The translations under genes and the position numbers were made by a program. 64,000 nt of DNA, taken from the NCBI GenBank assembly GCA_963693315.1, contig OY856186.1, positions 93,345,802 through 93,409,801 on the forward strand. The letters run 5' to 3'. Positions 54,207 through 64,000 of this stretch are shown one piece after another (the first letter of the stretch is position 1; each line of letters opens with the position of its first letter). Under the pieces are notes generated by a model, which did not search any database, had not been told where the DNA came from, and was given only the letters and a program-made list of their open reading frames with translations. The stretch is from Diogma glabrata (taxonomy: Eukaryota; Arthropoda; Insecta; Diptera; Cylindrotomidae).

Positions 54207-54469
54207 ATGAACAGTGTTAATTAATGTTTTTTGTTTCGTTACTTTGCCATAGGAACAATCTGGCTGACAATTTCTATTTTAGCTCTAAATCAAGAATCAA
54301 AACCATCTGAAAAAAATAACTCCATAAAAGCAACTTGTAATTCAATTTCAATTCTTACTCTATATCCACTTTTATTACAGGTAAAAGAAGTAAGACTTTA
54401 ACCTCTCCCAAGCGGCTGTAAAGATCAATTTTACAGCCGTTTGCCAAAAAGAAAATATTTATGTTTTCG

Positions 54470-54965
54470 TTTATAGATATTGTATAAATAGCTTCACATT
54501 ATATGCCAATATATTAATAAATGTTATGACGTTAGTCCAGTCATTGAACGTCAGATACGGCGAAACTGTATAATGGTCATATATGGACAGCAGATATGTG
54601 GTGATCAAATTTTGATCTGAGCCACATAAAGGCTCTGATATTTTGAATTGTAACAAGTATCGTTTGTCAAAAACAAACCAAGCACGTTGCCACTTTCTAC
54701 AGGAATTTCAGTAACTCTGGTTGGTGGGTCTGTTACCTGAGTAAAATTGTGATAAGGAGCAAACAACTCAACCTATTTACCTAAGTCGACAGTTTTGAAG
54801 CTGTGTTTAAACCATTCTTGATTGTGGACATTATAATCTCCAAGAACTATAAACTTGGCATTAGGATACACAACCAACTCAACCTTTTCAGATAGGTCAT
54901 GAAATAAATTAATGTCTCATGTGAATTGGATGAATGATAGAGTCCAAAGACAAACAGCGTTTGAT
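54470..54965 (-). pseudogene. Non-LTR retrotransposon endonuclease fragment
   Basis: Minus strand reads FHDLSEKVELVVYPNAKFIV, LGDYNVHNQEWFKHSFKTVD (GDYN metal site), ELFAPYHNFTQVTDPPTRVT, then SGNVLGLFLTND, and in another frame PLCGSDQNLITTYLLSIY, where SDQ replaces the catalytic SDH. The C-terminal part of an APE-like endonuclease of the Jockey-like type (VLGDFNVHHxxWL...PTRxP... LxLFLT..P..). One stop after DLGK and a frame change near 54655. No reverse transcriptase follows, so it is a fragment. Confidence 0.7.
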
Positions 54966-57740
54966 TTGGGCAAGTAACTTTTAGTGATACCATATTGTGA
55001 AATTTTTGTATTTATTAAAACTTATTTCAATTATTATAAGCAATTTTTGCTTTACTCTTCGAAATGAAATTAAATGGACATGTATTTTGTCAAATGGATA
55101 AAATATTGTATTGCTTTCGTGTCTAATGAATTTTAGTGTCTCAAAAATTTGCAAACTTTTGTTTGAAAATAAACTAGTTCATTAAACATCTCAGCAATAA
55201 AGTACTATTATTTATTTTTGTTGTTGTTTTAATTTGTTAGGCCTTAAAAAACGATTACCGTGAAGTGCCGATCATAAAACCCCAACAATAAAAGAGCCGA
55301 GTGCATTATTTAGTCCCTGTGTCCCAAATAATGTTTCCGGGTATACAATTACTGTTTCTAAAATTTACAATTTTAAAATTGGTCAAAATGTTTTTTTTTG
55401 ATTGGAAATATTATGGTGTGTGTAAGATGTCTTAATTACAACGAATAAAAACTATGGTGATACGGTTAAATTTTTAAATGTGTTTGAGGTGGTAATATTT
55501 ATCATTTCATTTGTGATCTGCCTTGATAATTAGCGAATGAAGTTTTTCTAACTAGACCTTTTTATTTTAATAACACATCATCAATCGTCATAATACTTGT
55601 ATGTAATGTCACAAGAATTGGATCCATAATTATGAACTTATTTATAACGCAATAACAATAATAGTTTATATTGTTATTGCGTTACAAATAAGTTCATAAT
55701 TATGGCTGGAATTTTACACCGATTTGTTTAAGGAAAGAATTATATCAATCCAAAACTATTTTTCATTTTGAAAATGTTTCTGATATAATGATAAAAGAAT
55801 CTAATTGCAATTAAATGACTTTTATTTGCAACGGACTATAAAACTATTAACCTAAATTTGTAAATAAAATAGTAAGTAAACATAAACTTCGGAAATGGTT
55901 TTAATGAAGCTCATCAATTCACAAAACAAATAAAAATAAAAACCAAAGCATACAAATTTTATTTTCGCAATTTTCCTATTTGCGCATACAAGTGTGAATT
56001 CATTGTTGCTGTACCACTTACATGATATAACACTTTTTCTCTTAAAAATATTTATGGAGTTGAAATTGTAAAAATTAAAAAAATTCAAAAATTATTATTG
56101 TAACAAAGTTCTATCTATATTCCCACTAACGTAGCTCTTTCCCTCAACTTCAACTATATCGTTCAACTGTGAAATGCAAATATTTTTTTATTTTCATTCC
56201 AATTTTTTTTTGTTTTTTCCAGTCTCATGACTTTGATTTATTTTAAATTTTTTCCAATTTTCGTCGTTTTTTTGTTGTATTATTATAGGTTCCCGTGTGT
56301 CGAACTTGCGGATACGATATAGGAGTATTATTTTTCCAACGTAGTGAAAAAGAATAATCTGTTATTTTCATGTTGACAGAATTCCTTAGTCAGGATGATT
56401 ATGATAATGATTGGTTTTTGATGAAAGATAAAATTGAATAAATTTAGTTTTTTTTTGTAAGGTTAGTTTTATTTAAATTTTAAATTTCCAAGATGATTTA
56501 TCGATTTAAACAAATTATGTATTGAATTAGATTCTGCATGAGTTAGGGATTGATTTTGAAAATATTATGTTGATGAAACGATAATTTTTTGTTGCTTGTT
56601 TAGCAATTTTGATTTTAAAAATAAAATTAAATTGAGGTTTTGTTGGGTTTTTCGTTTATGTGTCACTTTTAGTATTCTTTAGTAAAAATTGTGAGATGTA
56701 GATTAGTTTAAGAACAAAAATTAAATACAAATTAGCTAAATTTATTTTTAAGAATTTTAAACTGGAAATGTTTTCTAAGTGCAATTATTGTTAGATATGC
56801 ACATTCAATGGCATTTTCGGTTGATAATTGTGTTTACTGTTTATTACAATTATCAGTAATCAACAGCAAGTTAAAATAATTTGTCTTAGAATGCGGGATT
56901 ACATGTATGCGATGCGGCAAAAAAGTAAAATAAAATACGAAATGAACTTTTTTGCACGATTAAGGCAATTTTTGATGTTTACTTGATTTGTAAGCAAACA
57001 TAGTAAGTCATATTTACAAATTGGAGATCATGGAGGCGGTAAGTAATCACTTACCGATCATGGAGGCGGCAAGTATAGTTACTTACCAGCAAGGCAGACC
57101 CAGACAGTGATTACAGTAGATTTTGTTTTAAAATAAGTACATACGACAATTTAGTAGCACCAAATTGTAATATATTCATATAAAAATATTGAAATTATTA
57201 TAATTTCGTAATAGATTTGGCACAAATATTTAAATAAAATAAAACAAACTGTTTTTATTATTAATAAACGGTTTATTCTTTATTGAAAATAATATTGTTG
57301 AAAGTAGAATTTGAAGAATTATTAAAATTCATTGGCATGCAGAAGCAGTATTCTTGAAATTATTATCTATGATAGATGCCGTAGTATACAATATCCGATA
57401 CAATATTATTTGCTTTGTTAGATACCAAAGTAGTTTGGAACGAAGTTGATGCAGTTAGAGTTTTAGTAATAGGGATATCTATGGACTTTCATGTAGAATT
57501 TTTCTAGAAAATTCCAATTTGTTCTGAACTGAATCTTCTTCGTAGCCTTCTGCAACAGACATGAACACCATCCACCATGACCTAATACATTAAAATGTTA
57601 AAATTAAATAAAAACAATGAACGCCAATCTTTGTATTTTTGTTTTTATTTTTTTTTTTTAAGAAGGAATACACATAGACTTAGATGAAAGCTCGATTCTT
57701 CGAGCCAGCAATAACGTGCCATCATCAAGGAATACTTCAT
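54966..57740. other. 2.8 kb without recognisable genes
   Basis: AT-rich, no coding signal that I trust. A hairpin lies at 55624-55705. At 57026-57078 the phrase GATCATGGAGGCGG is repeated within a palindromic AAGTAATCACTTACC context. Pyrimidine-rich tracts occur near 56170-56270. Confidence 0.4.
55624..55705. repeat. Hairpin with 37-bp arms
   Basis: CCATAATTATGAACTTATTT and its continuation to 55660 pair with the inverse at 55669-55705 with one mismatch; loop of about 8 bases. Probably a minimal foldback element. Confidence 0.7.
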
Positions 57741-57744
57741 AGAT

Positions 57745-58004
57745 AAAATTTAGGGTTGGCTACCTAGTGATATTTCACAACTATTGCCAGTCAATTCCTA
57801 GCCAAAATATTTGTACAAAAATGCTGCAAGATCTATTATTCATTTACCGATAGACGTTCGATGGGGAAGCAATTGCAATTCGTTTAGTTACTAAATAAAA
57901 AAGTGGTTAATATGTGCCATTGCTGTGGATCAAAAGGCTCATCCCGACCTTGAAAATTATATTAAAGAATCGGTATATCAACAACTGATATATCATCATT
58001 TTTT
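57745..58004 (+). pseudogene. Possible hAT transposase fragment
   Basis: Plus strand, with stops, reads IIHLPIDVRWGSNCNSF, then IKKWLICAIAVDQKAHPDLE with NYIKESVYQQ. A RWGSxxxSFxxYLKxWxxI pattern occurs in the region following the catalytic core in hAT transposases. The match is short and the frames are broken, so this is tentative. Confidence 0.35.
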
Positions 58005-58017
58005 ACTATATGCCTTA

Positions 58018-58098
58018 GATAGATAGATAGAAGGGGGGTGGACAGTTGCGCAAGGCGTTACTTGTCCTGGCCCGCAGACTCTTCGGTCCATAGCGCCG
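58018..58098 (-). mobile_element. 81-bp retroposed insert with 14-bp target duplication
   Basis: TACTATATGCCTTA occurs exactly at 58004-58017 and 58099-58112. Between them lies a GC-rich 81-bp sequence that on the minus strand ends in (TATC)n. A long target duplication plus a simple-repeat 3' tail is the signature of LINE-mediated insertion, so this is a short 5'-truncated LINE or SINE. Family not recognised. Confidence 0.7.
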
Positions 58099-58505
58099 TA
58101 CTATATGCCTTACATAGACTTGATAAAATTGGCTGAGGACCTTTAACAAATGTGGCATCATTTTCATTGAAGAAAACTTTGTTACTCACTAAAATTTTCC
58201 ATTTTGTTTTGAAATTATGTGTAAAATTAACTCTCTTACGTGCAACATTTTTCACAAGGGATTTTTGTAGAAAATTATCTTACTCTGAATAGCGGGCCAT
58301 TGCCTCTTCTTTAGATTTCAATTTATTTGGATTAAATTTCGAAATAAAGTTATTTTTATTTTGAGTTTATTGCACGGGTTTTCTTTAAATTTGGCATCAT
58401 ACGAAACAATAAAACCGACAAAAAAACAAAAAAAAAATGTTTATACAATTATTTATTTTTAATTTTTATACCCGTTTTAAATAAAAAACAATTTGCTGGC
58501 ACCGA

Positions 58506-59134
58506 AATACAAAGTATTTCCAGAAACTGAAGAGGAAAGATCTCGGGTAGCAAGTGAATTTGCAAAAGAAGGAATACCTGTCATAATAGGACTAATAGAT
58601 GGCACACACATTGCTGTAGCTGGTCCTTAAAAAGACATTGAAATGGCGTACGTAAAGGTGTTCACAGCATCGATATATTAATTGCTGTAAATGACAAAAA
58701 CCTTATTACGTACATAAATGCTCGTTTTTCAGGGTCTTGTCATGACAGGTTTATTTTTGGATCAAGTTAACTTCTAGCTATGTTGAAGATGAATAGTACA
58801 AGATGATCAGAAGTATTAGCTTTTCGGTGATCAAGGCTTCAATGCCTTTTCTTCTAACAATATGCGATGGGGATTTAACATTACAGCTACAACTGTATAA
58901 CAGATATCATAAAATAATCCGAAGTCAAGTTGAACGGGCGATCGGAATGTTCAAAAACAGGTTTCGTTGTATTTTGGGGGAGAGGAAACTTCGCTACAAT
59001 CCAGTCAAATGGTGCAAAATAATTAACGCTACAGCGTTTGTCATAATTTTTTAATAATGAATAATTATGAAGATGAATTTTTTACGGGTGGCGACGTTAA
59101 CGAAATGCCTGCTCAACAACAACAAAAACAGTAA
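58506..59134 (+). pseudogene. Harbinger transposase, DDE part
   Basis: Reads YKVFPETEEERSRVASEFAK, GIPVIIGLIDGTHIAVAGP (first Asp in LIDGTH), MAYVNRKGVHSINI-like sequence (with a frame change), TYINARFSGSCHDRFIFGSS (second catalytic region), then RSQVERAIGMFKNRFRCILG (Glu in VERAIG) and CKIINATAF. The tail NNYEDEFFTGGDVNEMPA with QQQQKQ follows in another frame before the stop at 59132. Several stops and frameshifts. The N-terminal half is absent upstream. Confidence 0.8.
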
Positions 59135-59271
59135 CAAATGCACGCAGATCAAACAGAAACAACTCTTATCTGGCAGACAGTCGTTTGACTCGCGATAGAG
59201 TTATTAATTTATTACATCAATAACTTTTATACTTAATAAAAATAATGTTAAAACATCTCCGATAAAAAGCA

Positions 59272-59532
59272 GCCTAATGACAGTTGAGATTTCAACTTAA
59301 TTAAATAGAGTGATGATGAAGTTTCAACTTCAAAATATCATCGCATTGGTGGCGAAGTGGAAAGCGTGTCTGACAAAGGATTTGAACTCATTCTGGCACT
59401 GATGAATCCCAACCGAAACACGTAAAAGAGAAAAACCGAGTTTGTTTCTGATTTATTTCCAACAAAACCTTTGAATTGAAAGAATCAAATTATTTCCTTA
59501 ATTACTTGAGTTTAATTGCTCACAAAAATCCC
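59272..59532 (+). repeat. tRNA-derived SINE-like copy 1
   Basis: Homologous to 60121-60389. It carries an A-box-like TGGCGAAGTGGAAAGCG (59350-59366). About 9 bases at the position of the B box in the other copy are deleted (CTGATGAATCCCAACC), so only the end AATCCC remains. The 3' part is ATTTATTTCC... TTGCTCACAAAAATCCC. Confidence 0.55.
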
Positions 59533-60120
59533 AAACAATTAAAATTCCACAAAATGTTGTCTAATACGCAAGCGCATATTTGACAACAATTGACCAAGTG
59601 TCACTCATTGATTTCGCATTGATTGGAAGCAATCCATAATGTTTTGTGTTCAACAAAATACCATCTGAAATTAAAGCAAACAACCCCTCTCCCAAACTCT
59701 TTCTACAAAATCTAAAAATATTTCTATTCAGCGCCTCGAATATCGATTTTCTTTTCCCTTAATTCCAATTATTTCATTTTTTTGTTGTGTTTGAAAATGT
59801 TTTTCTAAATTTACCATTAAATAAATTATGCCTAAACAATTATATATGAATAGGTTAAGTCTTGTACCCGACAACCCATCTATTTACACAATTATTAAAG
59901 ATGTATCACATGCCACTAGCTAACTCTAAGCTAAAATGTGAGTCTAATTTCGTTTTATTATGTTTAATAATATGATTGTAAATGTAATATAAATAATAAT
60001 ATAAATGTATAATTAAAACGAAATAAATAAATAAATAAATAATGACATAGAAATATTAGACATTCTATAAATTCACACACTAGTACTGTCTAGAAATTTA
60101 AATTTAAAAGATAGATAGGA

Positions 60121-60389
60121 GTCTAATGACAGTTGAGAATTTAACATGAGTAAATAGAGTGAGGATGAAGTTTCAACTTCAAAATATCATCGCATTGATG
60201 GCGAATTGGATAGCGTGTATACCAAACGATTATTTTGGGACTGATGAGGTTGAGTTCGAATCCCAACCAAAACACGTAAAAAAGTAAAAACAGACTTTTT
60301 TTCTGATTTATTTCCGACAATACCTTTGAATTGAAAAATTTTCAATTATTTCCTTAGTAACTTGAGTTTAATTGCTCACAAAAATCCCG
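60121..60389 (+). repeat. tRNA-derived SINE-like copy 2
   Basis: A-box-like TGGCGAATTGGATAGCG at 60199-60215 and B-box-like GAGTTCGAATCCC at 60252-60264, spaced like an internal RNA polymerase III promoter in a tRNA gene. About 40 bp upstream and 125 bp downstream are shared with copy 1. The body is not a functional tRNA. Confidence 0.6.
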
Positions 60390-60878
60390 AGTTATAAGAG
60401 TTATTATAGTACAAAAGTTATTTGTAGTACACTGGAAATTAGCGCCAATCAAGAGAAATATTATTAATGTTTTTTTCAATGTGGCACATGTCTGAAATCA
60501 GTTCCGTTTTATTCATTTTCAATTTATTTATTTTTTCATTTTCAGTGCAATCATAAAAGCAAATGTCGACTAAGAAAGCGTTTTTGAAAGGAATCCCGGC
60601 AACCATTTATCGATGACAATCTAGTAAATATGGTTTGTTGATTTATTTAAAAAAAATATAAATAATAAACTAAAACTATCCAAACTTATTAAGCGGTTTT
60701 GAAGAAATCTGCAAAAATACATAAATAAAAACCTACAATGAAACACAGAACCTCCTTCTTTTAAGAAGTTGTTAAAAAATACATATGATATTTACTAAAT
60801 AAAGAATTAAGCACTATTATATCTAAGTATATATAATAGAAACAATCAATATCAGAACATTATCTATAGCTGCTATGT

Positions 60879-60895
60879 CCACGTCGGGGTCACCA
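60879..60895 (-). other. Possible LTR-retrotransposon primer-binding site
   Basis: On the minus strand TGGTGACCCCGACGTGG, a sequence type that follows the 5' LTR in many Gypsy-like elements and is complementary to a tRNA 3' end in CCA. The phrase TATAGCTGCTATG flanks it on both sides (60864 and 60900). No LTR, gag or pol is recognisable nearby. Confidence 0.35.
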
Positions 60896-61407
60896 AATTA
60901 TAGCTGCTATGCCCAAGCGCTGTTGAGGACTGATTAGAGTTGATTTGATTGTAGTTTGTCAAGGTGTAATCATGTGATTTAGAAATCCTCCAATTTGTTC
61001 CAAATAGATTTTCTTAGTATCCACACAAGTTAATAAAATTTTTATCCAATGATATTCTTGTACTTAATAAATAATAAATATATTTCATAAGAATTGATGC
61101 TTTAATTCATCATTGATAGATAATTTTGATTTAATCAATCGTCAATAAGTTATTTAAGTTTAACTTCAAACATCTGAAGATATTTAATAAAGTTGATTAT
61201 GTTCACTTTGAAACAACGAAAGATATTTAACAATAATAACTGCTGCACTACGAGATAATTTTAATTTTGTATATTTGAATTCTTATTAAATTTCACAAAT
61301 TTAAATGAATAATACTTTAAATATCTTGATAGATTAACCTAATACTTTAACAATAAAAATTCTAGTCTTGAGTTTATATTATATATTAGGAATGAACACT
61401 TTTATTA

Positions 61408-61610
61408 CACTGTACGACAGGCAAAATCCGCTGGGGTTCTGACTACCGGGAAAAGTTATATCGGTAAAAAAAAAGTTATACGTGTCCCGGCGTATCGCTG
61501 GGTCACGTCTGGGAATCGAGATATATCGATTTGAAGTTAGTATGTATCATACAGGAGAAATAGTAACGTTTTGGGGACATAACTCGACCCCTACTATTTG
61601 TCGCACAGTG
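61408..61610. repeat. 203-bp MITE with TTATTA duplication
   Basis: Ends CACTGTACGACA and CACTGTGCGACA (read inward), 11 of 12 matching. TTATTA flanks both sides (61402-61407 and 61611-61616). GC-rich for this region. The family is uncertain: the duplication length fits neither hAT (8) nor Harbinger (3) cleanly. Confidence 0.6.
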
Positions 61611-63197
61611 TTATTAATTAAACTATTCACAAGATTTTTCATTTCTTTGAAAACAATTATATCAATTACACAGTCTTTACAAGGTACTTCAAAAGAAATA
61701 TAATTAAGAAATTTCAAGGCTAAACGAAATCAATAAAATTTTACTTTTTATAGTTTGGAGGAAAACGAGAAGTTTTTAAAATTGAGGAAAACTATAATTA
61801 AATTTTATTTTTTGTTTTTTTTTTAAATCAACGAAAAAAACATCGCATACTAAATTGAAATTTGAAAATTTTAATTTAGATGTTCGCCACATATCAACGA
61901 TAATTAAATTTGGAGAAAATTAATTTTAAGCAGAATTTTTAAATATATTTAAAACTTTGTTTTAAAAAAAAAATTAAAAATATAAATTAAATATACAATT
62001 CTTTATTTATTGTATAATACAAATTTATAAGTATATACAAAAATTTCCTAGATTATTTTACTATAAAAAACCATAAACATGAAGTATATAAATGGATAGT
62101 AAAGTTAAGTTAACATAGATAAATTTTAGAAAAAAATTATATAAAGTTCAACAGTAATAATAAACAATCCATCTGATAAAAGTAAATTTAAGACATACAT
62201 TACATCAAATCTAATAATAGAAGTTTCAATATAAATAGAATTCAAAATCTTATTTGCAATAATTGTAATATTTATTAAAAATTTAATAAATAATATATAT
62301 AATTTAAATAATGATTAAAAAACTTTTTATTTTTTTAAAACAATTACAAACACCATTTATTACGTACTTATTTTTTATATTTATTCTACCGGTTTCGGTT
62401 TTCAAAAAATCATTGAATGGAAAATATTTTGCAATTAAAATTAATAACAATATGGCTTAGTATATATACAAAAATAATATATCAAAAAAAAAAATTTTTT
62501 TTTTAAACAATAAAATAACAAATCTAAGGTAAAACAATTTGAAAGGATGAAATTTAAAAAACAAAAAAGGTTGTACAAAGTTAGGGCAGGTAATTAAACT
62601 TATTTAAAAATAATGGAACAAAAAATTAAAAAAATGGAAAATTTTAAGAGGAGGTTTACAGGCTGATTCTGACATACCCTCACAGATGTAAAAATAGTCA
62701 TAGGAAAGACTTTTCTCTTAGCTAAGACTAAAACCTCTTAAATTCGATTCTGTATGTAGTCACAACTGTGAGATGTCAAAAAAAAACCTCTTAGCTTAAG
62801 ACCATCAAACATGTACTACGTTTTCATGCAGATCGAAAAAGAATTGAATCCTTATCCCGTATTCAAACTGTATAGTGTTTTCATGATTGGATTGAAAACG
62901 AGTTGAAAACGATTTTAAAACTGTGTTGAAAAACTGTCAAAAAGCGTTTAATTGTGTTTTATATTTTTTTTTGATGCTTGACATTGTATTTTTGTTTTAA
63001 ATAAAGTTAATGAAATAAACGTTTTATAAATGAATGTGAGATTAGTTGTTTTGCAATTAAAAACAAACATAAACTAAACATTACTAAATTACAAATCTAA
63101 TAGTGATTATAATGTTATTAATATATATTTTATTTTGTGAACGAATAACAAGAACGTTTTCATTTTCTTCTTCAGTGTTTATAAATAAAACACGAAA

Positions 63198-64000
63198 ATG
63201 AATCATACAACACTGTCACTTCTACGGTTATGGCAGAACACTATTTTGGCAGTTAATAAAATATTTTCTCGTGAAATCGCTTATAAAAAAAAGAAGATCT
63301 CAAGCAATTGTGTTTGTAATCCAACAACAATTTTCTCTAAAAATGCATCTATGGTCCAGAAGAAAGTACAAACCAAAGCGGTTTTGGAAAAAGGAAAGGA
63401 ATGATCATTGGTGGACAGAAATTGTTCAAACCAAATTCCTGGAAGAAGCTTGGTTGGAAAATTTCCGTATGACTAAAAGCACATTCGAAATGATTTGTCA
63501 CCGTCTAAAGCCCTAATTCTAACAGCCTAACACTGTCCGTCAACCCATTAGTGTTTCGAAGAAAGTAGCAATAGCTTTATACAAACTTGCTTCATGTGCT
63601 GAATACAGAATTGTTATGAATCAGTTTGCAACAAATAAATGCGTTGCGCATAAATGTGTTCGTGATGTGTGTAAGGCGATTGATTAAGGAATTCCAATCT
63701 GAATATTTATGCATTCCAAATATTTATGCATGTGAAGAAATTTCTCAACAATTTGAACAGGCTTGTGCGGAATTCTGAATGTATTTGGTGCAATCAATAG
63801 ATGGGACCCATATTCCTATTTTAGCCCCAAAAGAAGATCACCGTGACTTTGTAAATCGAAAGGGGTGGACTTCGTACAACATGATGGCTATTGTCGATTC
63901 ACAATACAGGTTAATAGTTTTTATATACGAATCATTTTAAACAGAAATTCATTTTACAAAATAATATTGTTTTTTAGGTTTCGATACGTAACATGTCAGC
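63198..64000 (+). pseudogene. Harbinger transposase, running off the window
   Basis: N terminus from MNHTTLSLLRLWQNTILAVN, then in a second frame KYKPKRFWKKERNDHWWTEI, FRMTKSTFEMICHRLKP, PISVSKKVAIALYKLASCAE, RIVMNQFATNKC (helix-turn-helix), then near 63780 SIDGTHIPILAPKEDH (first catalytic Asp) and DFVNRKGWTSYNMMAIVDSQ. A GTTAAT donor at 63909 and a TTTTTTAG acceptor at about 63978 mark an intron of about 70 bp, after which RFRYVTCQ continues past the edge. Stops near 63516 and 63688 and a deletion around 63700 show it is degenerate. It belongs to the HARBI1 family but to a different lineage from the copies at 42 and 58 kb. Confidence 0.8.

Larger units (their letters stand above)
53226..54465. 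other. Non-coding DNA with a MITE and a hairpin
   Basis: Apart from the MITE (53600-53903) and hairpin (54141-54206) I see no structure. A 10-bp perfect stem (CGGCTGTAAA / TTTACAGCCG) occurs near 54412-54439. Confidence 0.35.
59135..63189. other. 4 kb of AT-rich DNA with a SINE pair and a MITE
   Basis: No genes. Contains SINE-like copies at 59272-59532 and 60121-60389, a possible LTR-retrotransposon primer site at 60879-60895, a MITE at 61408-61610 and long A/T runs between 61730 and 62560. Confidence 0.4.

Noticed and set aside
59272..60389. CRISPR-like or functional tRNA gene
   Set aside because: There are only two diverged repeats in a eukaryotic context, and the tRNA-like part cannot fold into a full cloverleaf.

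Overview
The window looks like a transposon graveyard from an animal nuclear genome, most likely an insect or other arthropod. It is AT-rich, has short GT-AG introns inside transposase genes, and carries non-LTR retrotransposons (CR1-like, RTE), a Penelope-like element, a Helentron with Rep, helicase, endonuclease and OTU domains, MULE, hAT, PIF/Harbinger and piggyBac remnants, a probable tRNA-derived SINE and many foldback MITEs. The only possible host-derived coding sequence I see is a small FKBP8-like fragment near 1.5 kb, probably a retrocopy. Almost every coding region is broken.

Layout. 1-0.54 kb: tail of a Helitron helicase (minus). 1.47-1.84 kb: FKBP8-like fragment. 2.0-17.9 kb: three head-to-tail units of about 1.7 kb of a SWIM-finger MULE transposase (minus). 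Unit 2 is split by a 2.4-kb hAT element with an exact 8-bp target duplication. Unit 3 is split by a CR1-like retrotransposon with a PHD-finger ORF1 (7.4-16.3 kb), which itself holds a Penelope-like insertion (11.24-11.98 kb) and an RTE insertion with a 14-bp target duplication (13.04-15.77 kb). 18.3-20.8 kb: a MITE and an internally deleted Harbinger. 21.1-26.2 kb: MULE unit 4, cut by copy A of a 3.30-kb CACTG-ended element. 26.2-37.1 kb: the Helentron (minus), interrupted by a Harbinger-type insertion and by copy B of the 3.30-kb element in opposite orientation. 37.14-40.22 kb: a young, nearly full-length RTE. 41.2-44.8 kb: MULE unit 5 abutting a Harbinger gene that contains a hAT element, which contains a MITE; its 5' exons are duplicated as a 420-bp palindrome. 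46-49.3 kb: another DDE_Tnp_4 remnant, two copies of a retrotransposon C terminus and a piggyBac remnant. 49.3-64 kb: sparse AT-rich DNA with foldbacks, MITEs, a retrotransposon endonuclease fragment, a SINE pair and two more Harbinger remnants; the last runs off the right edge.

Nothing here forms a host pathway. What can be read is the order of insertion: the MULE units are oldest; the CR1, hAT and 3.30-kb elements landed in them; Penelope and RTE elements landed in the CR1. The most notable structures are the near-identical inverted pair of 3.30-kb elements, two hammerhead-ribozyme-like motifs associated with inverted repeats, and the palindromic Harbinger segment. All family calls come from reading motifs by eye, without database searches.
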